Assembly: GCF_000221045.1 (NCBI RefSeq)
Contig: NC_015856.1
Coordinates: 2,558,542 to 2,622,541 of the forward strand
DNA from: Collimonas fungivorans Ter331
Lineage (GTDB): Bacteria > Pseudomonadota > Gammaproteobacteria > Burkholderiales > Burkholderiaceae_D
Length of the DNA stretch: 64,000 nucleotides
Direction of reading: 5' to 3'
The position numbers and the translations under genes were made by a program. Positions 21,701 through 27,895 of this stretch are shown here, in pieces. Every line of letters begins with the position of its first letter. Position 1 is the first letter of the stretch. Under the pieces are notes generated by a model, which had not been told where the DNA came from, did not search any database, and saw only the letters and a program-made list of their open reading frames with translations.

Positions 21701-24700
21701 CCGAACACCACGTCGTCGCGGCCTGTGCACTTGGCCAGCAGCTGCGCCCAGGCCAGGTGGAACAGGCTGGCCGCGCTCAGGCCGCGCGTTTTTGCCTGCC
21801 GCCGCAGCCGCGCCGCCAGTTCGGACGGCAACGCCAGCCTGGCTTGTGCGACTTGCGTACCGTCGCCCTGCACATCCAGCAAGCCGAACGGCGCTGTCGG
21901 TTCATCGACATCCGCCAGCATCTGCTGGAAAAAATCCTCGTGCTCGGCTTGGCTCACGCCCAGCCTCGCCTGCGCCACAAAATTGCGGAACGGCACGGGC
22001 GCAGGAAGTTCAGCCTGGCGGTTCTGCAAGACCATCACCACTTCCTGCAGGATCAGCTCGGTTGTAGTGTGATCCAGTGTCAGGTGATGGTGCAGAAGTT
22101 GCAGCAGCCAGCGCTGGCCGGCGGCATCGTGGGCGGCAAAACCGCGCAGCATGGGCGCGCTGCGCACATCGAGCCGGAAACGGCGGGCATCGGCGTGTTG
22201 CTGCAGCTGGGACTGGATGTCGCCCTGCTCCGCCTCGAGCGGCAGCACCTGGACCACCAGCGCGGCATGACGCCAGACCACTTGCAGCGGCTGGTCCAGT
22301 CCTTCCCATAGCACCGCCGTGCGCAGGATGTCATGGCGCGCGATGACGGCATTGAGCGCATCTGTAAAACGATCGAGCCGGTCCTTGCTGTCGAAGCGCA
22401 GCAAGGCCGGCAACACATAAGCATCGCCATCGGTCTGCAGCATGTGGTGAAACAGGATGCCTTCCTGCAGCGGCGCCAGCGGGTAAATATCCTGGATATT
22501 GCGCATGCCGCCGGAGACGACGTCGGCGACCACGGCGATCTGCTCGGCGCTTAACCGTACCAGCGGCAGCATTTCGGGCGTGATGGCGTCGCAGTCGTGG
22601 GGAATGCCGTTGGGCGGCGCCACCGGCTGCTGCCGGTCCGCTTGGCGGGCCAGCGCAACGGTCGCAGCCAGCGCGGCCAGGGTCGGTTCGGCGAAAAAGC
22701 TGCGGATGTCCGAGAAATATCCCTTGCGCTGCATGCGCTCCAGTAACTGCACCGCCAGTATCGAATGTCCGCCCAGTTCAAAGAAGTGATCACGACGGCC
22801 GATGCTGTCGACCCCGAGCAATCCCGACCACATCTGCGCCAGCGCCTGTTCGATCTCGCCTTGCGGCGCCTCATAGGTGCGCTGGATGAGGGCATCTCCT
22901 TCCGGCGTCGGCAGCGCCTTGCGGTCGAGCTTGCCGTTGGGCGTCAGCGGCAAAGCTGCCAGCGATACGTAAGCCGCCGGCACCATGTACTCGGGCAGCT
23001 GCTCCTTGAGCTGCGCACGCAACGCGGCCGGCTCCGTCAGCGAAATGCCTGCTTGCGCCAGCAGGTAAGCCACCAGCCGTTTGTCTCCGGCCTGGTCTTC
23101 ACGCACTACTACCACTGCTTCACGCACGCCGGCCACCCGCGCCAGCTGCGCTTCGATCTCACCGAGTTCGATGCGGAAGCCGCGGATTTTCACCTGGCTA
23201 TCGTTGCGCCCCAGGTATTCGAGGCTGCCGTCATGCAGGTAACGTCCCAGGTCGCCGCTGCGATACATCCTGGCGCCGGCCGTTGCGCTGAAAGGATCCT
23301 GGAGGAAGCGTTCGGCCGTGAGCTCGGGCCGCCTCAGGTAGCCGCGCGCCACGCCGACGCCGCCGACATATATTTCTCCCGTCATGCCGACCGGCGCCGG
23401 CCTGCCCTGCGGATCCAGCACATACAGGCTCAGGTCGGGAATGCGCACTCCGATCGGACTGGGTCCCGCCCGCTCCGCATCGGCCGGGACCAGCAGCCGG
23501 CAGGTCACGTGCACCGTGGTTTCGGTGATGCCGTACATATTGACCAGGCGCGCGCCATGGTTGCGCGCCGACGCATACCAGGGTTTCAGGCTGGCGAGTT
23601 CCAGCGCTTCGCCGCCGAAAATCACGTAACGGAGCTTGTGCCTGGCGCCGGCATCCTGGTCGGCCGCGATGAACTGGCGGAACGCGCTGGGCGTCTGGTT
23701 CAGCACCGTGACCCCATGTTTGCATACCAGCCGGTGGAACTCCTGCGGCGAGCGGCTGGCGGCCTGCGATACGATCACCAGCTTGCCGCCGTGGATCAAG
23801 GCGCCCCACAATTCCCAGACCGAAAAATCAAAGGAAAACGAATGGAACAAGGTCCAGACATCGTTATGATCGAAATGGAAGCAATCCTTGGTAGCGGTAA
23901 ACAAGCGCGTGACATTGCGGTGCTCAACCATGACACCCTTGGGCGCGCCGGTAGAACCGGAGGTATAAATGACGTAAGCCAGGTGCGAGGCGTCCAGGCA
24001 GGCATCGGGATTGCCGCTTGATGCATTGGCCCAGGCCGATTGCGCCCACGGCACGGCGTCCATCACCAGCAGCGGGCAATCCTGCGGCGCTTCGATCTGG
24101 CCGGTCAGGCTGGCTTGGGTCAGCAAGGCCAGCGGCGCGCTGTCCTGCAGCATGTGCGCCAGGCGTTCCGGCGGATACACCGGATCCAGCGGTACATAAG
24201 CAGCGCCGGCTTTCAGCGTGGCCAGGATCGCCACTACCATTTCCAGGCCACGCTCCATGCAGATCGCCACCAGGTCGTCGGGCCGCAGGCCGAGGCCGCG
24301 CAGGTGATGGGCCAGCTGGTTGGCGCGCCGATTGAGTTCCTGGTAGTTCAGCTGCCGGCCGTCGTATTCCACGGCAGTGGCGTCAGGATCACGCAACACC
24401 TGCTGCTCGAACAATTCATGGATCAGCGTGTTCGTAGCAGTTGCCAGCTGCGGCTGGTTGAAGACATGCAGCAGCCGGCTGCGTTCGGCCTCATCCAGCA
24501 AAGGCAGGTCGGACACTTTCATGCCGGGGGTGTCGATGGCGGCCAGCACCAGCCGCTCGATGCGTTTGACGTGGTTGCGCACGTCTTCCGGCGCCAGCAC
24601 GTCCGGGTCGAAATTGAACTCGATGTGGACAGGCTTGTCCTGCTCGTAATCCCGGACATAGATGGCAAGCGGCTGCCGCTCGTAACCGTTATGCAAGGGA

Positions 24701-25818
24701 AATACCGCCGTACGGACTTCGTCTTCGAACGCGAGGTCGCCCTGGAATCCTTCGACGGAGAGAGATATGTCAAACAAGCCGCGGCGGTCGCTAGCGCCGG
24801 CCAGCAGATGGCGATGGATTTCTGCCAGCGGAAAACGCTTGTGCCGATAGCAGCGCTTCAGCTCGGCAGCGACCTCTTGCAGCAGGCTCGCGAACGACTG
24901 AGCGGGATCGACCGCGATGCCGACCGGGATAGCAGAGGAAAACATGCCTATCGTGCGCCGCTGCAGCGGGCCGGTGCGGTTATGCACCGGCATGCCGATG
25001 ACAACCTCGTCGCGGCGGTTGAAGAAGCGCCAAAAATAGACCGCCAGCGCCGCCAGCAGGAAATGCGTGCTCGAACCACCCTGCGCGGCCGCCGCCTGGT
25101 TCAGGCGCGAAAACGCTTGCCGCTCGAGCTGCCACACGACTTGTCCGAACAGGCGGCCGGAACGTCCTCTGCGCCCTGAGGCTGCTTCGAACAACGGCTC
25201 AGGCAAGCTGGCGAACCGCCCCAGCCAGAACTCGCGATCCTTGGCGAAACGCAGGGACGACAGGTATTCGCTGTCCTTCGCCAGGAAATCGCCATACGAA
25301 GCCGCCGCGCCGCCCACGGTCAGCGGTTCGCCGCGCCGCAGGCGGTTGTAGGCTTCTACCACGGCGCTGCCGACCAGCGAGATCGACATGCCGTCCGCCA
25401 CCAGGTGATGGAAACATAACAGCCAATAGGCGCGCTCTGGTCCCGCCTGCAGCCACTGCATGGTCCAGAGCCGGCCGCCATACAGTTCGAAAGGCGTGCC
25501 GAATATTTTCCTGATATGCGACCAGGCCTGTCCCTGCGGGTCATCGTGCGCAGAGAAATCGAAGCGCTGCAACGACGGCCGGCCATCTGCTGCAAAGCGC
25601 TGCATGCAGCCGCCCTGGTCCTGTTCCAGCATGATGCGCAAGGCTTCGTTTGTTTCGGCTACGTGCCGGACCGCCGCTTCGAAACGATCGACATCGTGCA
25701 AGCCATCCACCTGGACCGCGGTGCCGATGTTATAGCAAGGCAGGTCCGGCGCCAGGAGCTGGTCCAGCCACACCGCTTGCTGGGTTGAACTCAAAGGGTA
25801 AAGGACATCGTTGCTCAT
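9748..25818 (-). CDS. Non-ribosomal peptide synthetase, five modules, first enzyme of the line
   Basis: A 5356-aa synthetase. I start at ATG 25818 (MSNDVLYPLSS); a TTG at 25875 extends the frame but adds no domain. It has five C-A-T modules with carrier serines near residues 1019, 2104, 3191, 4252 and 5313. Module 1: starter-like C domain (HHLVADG), A pocket DFWNIGMVHK, a classical Thr code. Modules 2 and 3: dual E/C domains (HHMLQTDGD, HHLLQTEGD), A pockets DVQFIAHVVK, Pro-like. Module 4: LCL C domain (HHIISDG), A pocket DVENVGAINK, nearest to ornithine/hydroxyornithine codes. Module 5: LCL C domain, A pocket DMKELGMVDK, Glu-like. It lacks an N-terminal docking domain, as expected for an initiating enzyme. 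No acyl-activating domain is present, so any fatty acid would come from acyl-CoA or a separate ligase. Module order is seen directly; the substrates and acylation are inferred. Confidence 0.96.
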   Translation of the reverse strand: MSNDVLYPLSSTQQAVWLDQLLAPDLPCYNIGTAVQVDGLHDVDRFEAAVRHVAETNEALRIMLEQDQGGCMQRFAADGRPSLQRFDFSAHDDPQGQAWSHIRKIFGTPFELYGGRLWTMQWLQAGPERAYWLLCFHHLVADGMSISLVGSAVVEAYNRLRRGEPLTVGGAAASYGDFLAKDSEYLSSLRFAKDREFWLGRFASLPEPLFEAASGRRGRSGRLFGQVVWQLERQAFSRLNQAAAAQGGSSTHFLLAALAVYFWRFFNRRDEVVIGMPVHNRTGPLQRRTIGMFSSAIPVGIAVDPAQSFASLLQEVAAELKRCYRHKRFPLAEIHRHLLAGASDRRGLFDISLSVEGFQGDLAFEDEVRTAVFPLHNGYERQPLAIYVRDYEQDKPVHIEFNFDPDVLAPEDVRNHVKRIERLVLAAIDTPGMKVSDLPLLDEAERSRLLHVFNQPQLATATNTLIHELFEQQVLRDPDATAVEYDGRQLNYQELNRRANQLAHHLRGLGLRPDDLVAICMERGLEMVVAILATLKAGAAYVPLDPVYPPERLAHMLQDSAPLALLTQASLTGQIEAPQDCPLLVMDAVPWAQSAWANASSGNPDACLDASHLAYVIYTSGSTGAPKGVMVEHRNVTRLFTATKDCFHFDHNDVWTLFHSFSFDFSVWELWGALIHGGKLVIVSQAASRSPQEFHRLVCKHGVTVLNQTPSAFRQFIAADQDAGARHKLRYVIFGGEALELASLKPWYASARNHGARLVNMYGITETTVHVTCRLLVPADAERAGPSPIGVRIPDLSLYVLDPQGRPAPVGMTGEIYVGGVGVARGYLRRPELTAERFLQDPFSATAGARMYRSGDLGRYLHDGSLEYLGRNDSQVKIRGFRIELGEIEAQLARVAGVREAVVVVREDQAGDKRLVAYLLAQAGISLTEPAALRAQLKEQLPEYMVPAAYVSLAALPLTPNGKLDRKALPTPEGDALIQRTYEAPQGEIEQALAQMWSGLLGVDSIGRRDHFFELGGHSILAVQLLERMQRKGYFSDIRSFFAEPTLAALAATVALARQADRQQPVAPPNGIPHDCDAITPEMLPLVRLSAEQIAVVADVVSGGMRNIQDIYPLAPLQEGILFHHMLQTDGDAYVLPALLRFDSKDRLDRFTDALNAVIARHDILRTAVLWEGLDQPLQVVWRHAALVVQVLPLEAEQGDIQSQLQQHADARRFRLDVRSAPMLRGFAAHDAAGQRWLLQLLHHHLTLDHTTTELILQEVVMVLQNRQAELPAPVPFRNFVAQARLGVSQAEHEDFFQQMLADVDEPTAPFGLLDVQGDGTQVAQARLALPSELAARLRRQAKTRGLSAASLFHLAWAQLLAKCTGRDDVVFGTVLFGRMQGGAGADRAMGMFINTLPLRVQLGERGVEAGLQQVHAALTGLLHHEHASLALAQRCSSLPADIPLFSALLNYRHSQAQGLERMEIAEGMEYLGGRDLTSYPFSLYVDDLGVDFVLTAEIHKSVSAQRTALFMQQTLEQLAFALEQAPQTPLYAIGVMPAAERDLVLHGFNDTRHIYALPALVHEGFEQQAAAHPERIALELDGEQLTYRALNEQANRLARHLRGLGVGPDAHVAICVERSLAMVVAIVATLKAGGAYVPLDPSYPDERLAQMLQDSEPVVVLTQKSLLYRMPATAIALDEEEWPNTSVTNLHPEELGLQPDHLAYVIYTSGSTGVPKGVAMPHGALVNLLGWQRSVLPEPARTLQFAALGFDVAFQEIFSTLTSGGTLVLLHEALRQDLPALADWLGAESIERMFLPYIALNNLSELWSQRAEPLPMLQDLITAGEQLRITPAIRRMFTRHGQARLHNHYGPTESHVVSAHILEGPAEAWEDLPPIGRPIGNTRIYLLDARRQPVPLGLAGEIYIGGVQVARGYLQRPELTAERFIDNPFVAGERLYKTGDLGRWHEDGSIEYLGRNDFQVKIRGFRIELGEIEARLSRIEGIRETVVIAREDSPGDKRLVAYMVAEPGALPPDPAELHEQLKAQLPEYMVPAAYVILGSLPLTPNGKLDRKALPAPEGGVFIQRAYEAPQGEIEQVLAQIWSALLGVERIGRRDHFFELGGHSLLAIRLVEQLRRREWFIDIRSLFAQPQLSSLATAIQQTASLGKRDVVPPANGIPQDAAAITPAMLPLAALNEMHIARIVQATPGGVANIQDIYPLAPLQEGILFHHLLQTEGDAYVLPTLLGFDSKDRLDRFTAALNTVISRHDILRTAVFWEGLDEPVQVVWRHAALVVQVLPLEAEQGDIQSQLQQHADAGRFRLDVRSAPMLQGFAVHDAARRRWLLQLRYHHLVMDHTTLELLLQEVALIQQGRQAELPTPVPFRNFVAQARLGVSEAEHEDFFRQMLADVDEPTAPFGLLDVQGDGSQIAQARLILPFELALRLRRQAKTRGFSAASLFHLAWAQVLAQCTGRDDVVFGTVLFGRMQSGAGADRAIGLFINTLPLRVKLGECGVEEGLQQVHAALTGLLHHEHASLALAQRCSGLPVNTPLFSALLNYRHSHVASADETEILEGVRFLGVRDRTNYPFGLYIDDSGRDFELTVQVDESVSAQHIALYMQQTLEQLAFALEQAPQTPLYAIGVMPAMERDLVLHGFNDTRHIYALPALVHEGFEQQAAAHPERIALELDGEQLTYRALNEQANRLARHLRGLGVGPDTRVAICVERSLAMVVAIVATLKAGGAYVPLDPSYPDERLAQMLQDSEPVVALMQKSLLYRMPATAIALDQESPAWLVASAVNLHPDELGLQPGHLAYVIYTSGSTGVPKGVAMPHGALVNLLGWQRSVLPEPARTLQFAALGFDVAFQEIFSTLTSGGTLVLLHEALRQDLPALANWLGAESIERMFLPYIALNNLSELWSQRAEPLPMLQDLITAGEQLRITPAIRRMFTRHGQARLHNHYGPTESHVVSAHILEGPAEAWEDLPPIGRPISNSRIYLLDAHRQPVPLGLAGEIYIGGVQVARGYLQRPELTAERFIDNPFVAEERLYKTGDLGRWREDGSIEYLGRNDFQVKLRGFRIELGEIEARLSRIEGIRETVVIAREDSPGDKRLVAYMVLESGALPPDPAELREQLKAQLPEYMVPAAYVMLESLPLTPNGKLDRKALPAPEEGAFIQRAYEAPQGEVEQVLAQIWSDLLGVERIGRHDHFFELGGHSLLAIRLISQLRQRLDIELPLAVLFAHPQLAELALEIAEAGQNTLSAITPADRSSPLPLSYAQQRLWFIARVDSQASVAYHIPGALRLRGVLDQPALKAALDRIVERHEALRTCFVTTDGQPSQLITPARGFLLAHQNAEGLAPHELENLCKQAAAEPFDLAAGPLIRGLLLRLGDDDHVLLVVMHHIISDGWSLSLLMQELSILYRAMCDSQPDPLPPLAIQYADHAAWQRQWLQGPLLQQQLGAIVKQLHGAPELVNLPTDRPRPALQDYQGASIEVALDAGLSQALKELGRRHGATLYMIVLAAWAALVARLSGQPQVVIGSSHAGRNRAEVEPLIGFFINTQALKFDLDGAPSVKDLLAQARNTALRAQQLQDVPFEQVVEALNPTRSMAYHPLFQLMLTWHNTPPVKLALADLSVERVDSLPGSAQFDLALDLEEVAGHIAGKLNYATALFDPPTVHRHWEYLQAMLRGMVADDQQAVDRIALLGDAERTQLLHGFNNSGLAYSAGALVHVLFEQRAAKNPEAVALEHEGRQLSYGALNRRASQLAHHLRQLGVRPDDRVALCLERGIDMVVAVIATLKAGGAYVPLDPVHPRQRLAQMLEDSAPAVLLTQASLLGRLPPDKATVAIDETPWEQSPWAACPTHNPEPAAIGLEPAHLAYVIYTSGSTGIPKGVMVEHRQLSHQAAVLNGLYAFQPEDRVLQFSALSFDVAAEEIFGALLHGATLVLRSDAWITDPQRWCQLCAEHRLTIANLPTLFWQRLAQEADVAIPPQLRQIVIGGDAVSAAAIEAWWQRQGHRPALNNAYGPTETTINAAVAQCGPRDGAGNIGRPLAGVRIYLLDAYGQPAPVGVAGEICIGGAGVARGYLHRPQLTDERFVRDPFADNPAARMYKTGDLGRWRGGGSIEFLGRDDFQVKIRGFRIELGEIEAQLSRIAGIREAVVTAREDKPGDLRLVAYLVADTAASRPDPAQLRTLLSAQLPDYMLPAAYVPLEALPLTPSGKLDRRALPMPEGEAFVRRVYEEPSGETEQVLAQIWSDLLGVESVGRQDSFFELGGHSLLAVRLISQLRQRLGIELPLAALFTHPQLAELAREVATAGQSTLSAITAADRSRSLPLSHAQQRLWYVTQIDAQAGPAYHIPGALRLRGALDQKALQAAMDRIVERHEILRTRFVSVDGQPCQVVDAPHGFALTHSDFTGAGADELKRIYRQEAVEPFDLARGPLIRGRLLRLGDDDHVLLLTMHHIISDGWSLSVLAREFSSLYRAMRRGEADPLAPLAIQYADYAVWQRQWLQGPLLRQQLQYWTGQLHGAPGLISLPTDRPRPEIQDYRGASIDVALDEELSRDLKTLAQRHGATLYMTVLAAWAAVLARLSGQAQVVIGSSVAGRNRAELEPLIGFFVNAQALSFKLDQQADVRQLLAQARQISLQAQNHRDLPFEQVVEAINPVRSMAYNPIYQVRLAWQNTPATHLDLDGLSFENVGSGAGSAQFDLSLDLEETGDRIVGQFNYATALFDQATVQRHWGYLQAMLRAMADDDGQPVEQIALLGDAEREQLLHAFNDKQRAYPAGTLVHALFERQAVEHPEAIALVYEDGSLSYGELNRRANQLAHHLRSLGVRPDDRVALCLERSLDLAVALIATLKAGGAYVPLDPIHPDQRLAHMLEDGAPAVLLTQARLHDRLRLPQGCTALVLDGTAWQQSPWAAAPTHNPDPGAVGLDASHLAYVIYTSGSTGTPKGVMVEHRNVLTFLHGLEERIHGLQPDCRRIAWNSSFGFDMAVKAWGQLAMGRTVFLVPENTRLSADAMLGFIEKHAIEAMECTPSQLRMMLAAGFPQERGHTLRKLLLGGEAIDAVTWRTLAAVESISFFNMYGPTECSVDAACGPVAGDIPQIGSVMPNARIYLLDAHRQPVPLGVAGEIYIGGAGVARGYLHRPELTAERFVHDPFAAAAAARMYKTGDMGRWRQDGTIEYLGRNDFQVKIRGFRIELGEIEARLVLLPGIREAAVTAREDSPGDQRLVAYVVPDPAVAAPDPGELRAQLSQQLPDYMLPAAYVTLAALPLTANGKLDRQALPAPDGQGAAQQGYEAPAGPTEQALAAIWGELLGVERVGRHDNFFELGGHSALAIQLIHNMSEKQLQADVQMIFNAPTLAHLASATIQLEEIVL

Positions 25819-25890
25819 GGGATGGGCTCGCGGTTGACAGCTCAAGGAAGGGAAGCGCGGCAGCGGCGCATGCAAGGAACCGGCATAGGC

Positions 25891-27291
25891 TCAATCCTCT
25901 GCTCGCTCTGGCACCAGCACATCGAGCCGCCGCAAGCGGCTGCTGGCGAGGGCCAGCAAGGTCAGCGCCAGGCCGCAGAGACCGCACAGGAAAAACAGGA
26001 AACCGATGCCGCGTCCCTTGCCGCTGCCGAACCAGCCGCCGATCGAGGCGCTCAAGGCGCCGCCGGCGGCAAACGCCGGTTCCAGCACCGCGTCGGCCAG
26101 GTAGCCGCCGGCCAGCAGCACCAGGCACATGACCAGCATGTTGGACGCCGCCAGCAGCGCAAAGACGCTGCCCTGATGGGCCAGCGGCGCCTTGCGCATC
26201 CATAGCGCGTATGAGCAGGCGACCGAAGTGCTGCCGCAAAACAGGCAGGCGAATGCGCATGCGCACCAGACCGCAACCGAAGTCGACAGGCCGGCGCCGA
26301 GGACCGCTGCAGACTGGACCGCATCGCAGACCAATATCCACAGCATCAGGTCGCGCTTGATGACTGAGCTCGCCACCAGCATCGACCCGGCCAGGCCGCC
26401 GACGATGCCGACCGACATCACCGTGCCGAGCGCTTCGGTGGCATGGGTCGACAGCACCATCGGCGTCAGCATGGTGGTCGCCAGCACCATCAGGCATTGC
26501 ACCAGCGCGCCGTACAGCAGCAGGCTGCGCATCAGAGGCTGTTCTTTCAGATAACCCAATGCACCGGAAAAACTGGTCCTGGCGCTGGTCCAGAACGAAC
26601 CCTGCGCCAGTGCGGCAGAGGCAGAGCCGCCGCGCGCCGCGCCGCCGGCCCTGGTCAGCGCGCCGAACACCAGCAGCGCGCCCGCCGCCAGCAGGCAGAA
26701 CTGCACCGCCATCACTGCCTGCAAGCCGAAATACGCCATCAGGAAACCGGACGCAGCCGGCGCCCCGACCTGCACGATGGATCGCGAAATGCCGGTCAGT
26801 CCGCCGACCTGGGCAAACCTGTCCTTGGGAATGAAATTGCTGACCGCAACCCGGATCGCCGGCCGCCGCAAGGCGCCGATCGCTGCCGCGGCAGCTGCAT
26901 ACAGATAAAAGGCAGTGACGCTCATGCGGTCCGCCAGCAGCGACAGCAGCACCGCAGCCGTACAGAGGATGGCGGCAACATCGCAGCCGAGCACTACCCA
27001 GCGCCGGTCGTAACGGTCCGCCAGCGCGCCTGCCACGGGCGTCACCAGCATCGACGCCAGCGCCGCCGCCAGCACCGACAAGGAGTAATCCTGGGCCGAA
27101 CCCGTATGGGAAAAAATCCAGACGCCGACGGCGAAGCTCACCAAGGTGCTGCCGAGATCGAACGCGGTTTCGCTCAGCCACAGCAGCCCGAATGTCAGCC
27201 GGGCGACTGCCGGCGATGCGGCTTGGCGGAACTGCTTCCTTACTTCTTCGTTCGACGAGGGTAGCTGGCCTTCAACGCTTACCTCAGGCAT
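25891..27291 (-). CDS. MFS transporter, probable peptide exporter of the NRPS cluster
   Basis: A 466-aa major facilitator protein with about 12 hydrophobic segments. It has the loop 2-3 signature GALADRYDRRWVV after the second helix, and a hydrophilic N-terminus of about 30 residues. It resembles the enterobactin-exporter-like (MFS_3) branch. It is the first gene of the NRPS transcript: its stop lies 72 bp before the first synthetase start, on the same strand, so export of the peptide or self-protection is the likely role. No strong ribosome binding site is visible before ATG 27291. Family assignment is firm; the cargo is inferred from position alone. Confidence 0.85.
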   Translation of the reverse strand: MPEVSVEGQLPSSNEEVRKQFRQAASPAVARLTFGLLWLSETAFDLGSTLVSFAVGVWIFSHTGSAQDYSLSVLAAALASMLVTPVAGALADRYDRRWVVLGCDVAAILCTAAVLLSLLADRMSVTAFYLYAAAAAAIGALRRPAIRVAVSNFIPKDRFAQVGGLTGISRSIVQVGAPAASGFLMAYFGLQAVMAVQFCLLAAGALLVFGALTRAGGAARGGSASAALAQGSFWTSARTSFSGALGYLKEQPLMRSLLLYGALVQCLMVLATTMLTPMVLSTHATEALGTVMSVGIVGGLAGSMLVASSVIKRDLMLWILVCDAVQSAAVLGAGLSTSVAVWCACAFACLFCGSTSVACSYALWMRKAPLAHQGSVFALLAASNMLVMCLVLLAGGYLADAVLEPAFAAGGALSASIGGWFGSGKGRGIGFLFFLCGLCGLALTLLALASSRLRRLDVLVPERAED

Positions 27292-27895
27292 ACGTCAGCC
27301 GCGCCTGCATGGCGGCAGGATTGATCGTGCGGCCGCAGCGGCGTCGCGCTGCAGCCACGGCGTAGGAAAGGTGCGGTCCCGGCAATGAAGTTTTTGATGC
27401 AATGCGCTGTCATGGAGTAGTCCATCCTTTTGATTAATCGATAGCACTGCGCGATAGCACGGCGCAGCAGCGCTTCGGAAAAAATTAGGCATAGCCGCGC
27501 TTCGCGGGACACAACCCTTTCATCTCGGAAAGCTTTCCTTGGAGATATGGCCATCGCTAAAGTTTCAAAAAATACTCAAATAAAACAATTATTTTAAATT
27601 TACCTAAAAATATCGGATAAATATAACGAATTAATTGTTTTTTAATTGAATTCCATGACAGTAAAGTCAATATGGATGAGCAAATTGACATGACGACAGG
27701 GCCATATGCGCCGTGGACTGCCTTGGGAAAAACAAGCTTAGTGGAGTTTATTTGGACTATCTACTGTCGGAGTTGACAGGATTTTTCCGGGCAGACGAAG
27801 CCGGATGCAAGCGTCCCGTGCTCAGCGATCAGGCACGGGACTTTATGCAAGAGGATAGACGGATGCGCCGCCGGGGTTGCGAGTTTGCCGCTGGT
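27292..27895. other. 604-bp intergenic stretch with AT-rich core, probable NRPS promoter region
   Basis: This lies between the NRPS exporter start and the end of the sugar permease. The core at about 27555-27680 is strongly AT-rich, unlike the GC-rich flanks. On the minus strand a perfect TTGACT (-35-like, 27670-27665) lies at its upstream edge, followed by several AT-only hexamers, including TTATAT at 27626-27621; no single -10 stands out. If transcription starts near there, the exporter mRNA would have a leader of about 300 nt. A 91-codon minus-strand frame at 27554-27279 crosses this leader, but it has no recognisable similarity and overlaps the exporter start, so I do not call it. Promoter function is an inference. 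Confidence 0.4.
27813..27841 (-). terminator. Inverted repeat, possible terminator of the sugar-uptake operon
   Basis: A perfect 9-bp stem (GTCCCGTGC / GCACGGGAC) with an 11-nt loop lies 54 bp beyond the stop of the last permease gene. No clear U-run follows in either direction, so it is either a weak terminator or an RNA 3'-end stabilising hairpin. Confidence 0.4.

Noticed and set aside
25819..25875. TTG start 57 bp upstream of the first NRPS
   Set aside because: It adds a Pro-rich stretch without domain similarity; ATG 25818 begins right at the condensation-domain N-terminus.
27279..27554. 91-codon minus-strand frame before the NRPS exporter
   Set aside because: No recognisable family, biased composition, and it overlaps the exporter start; more likely untranslated leader.
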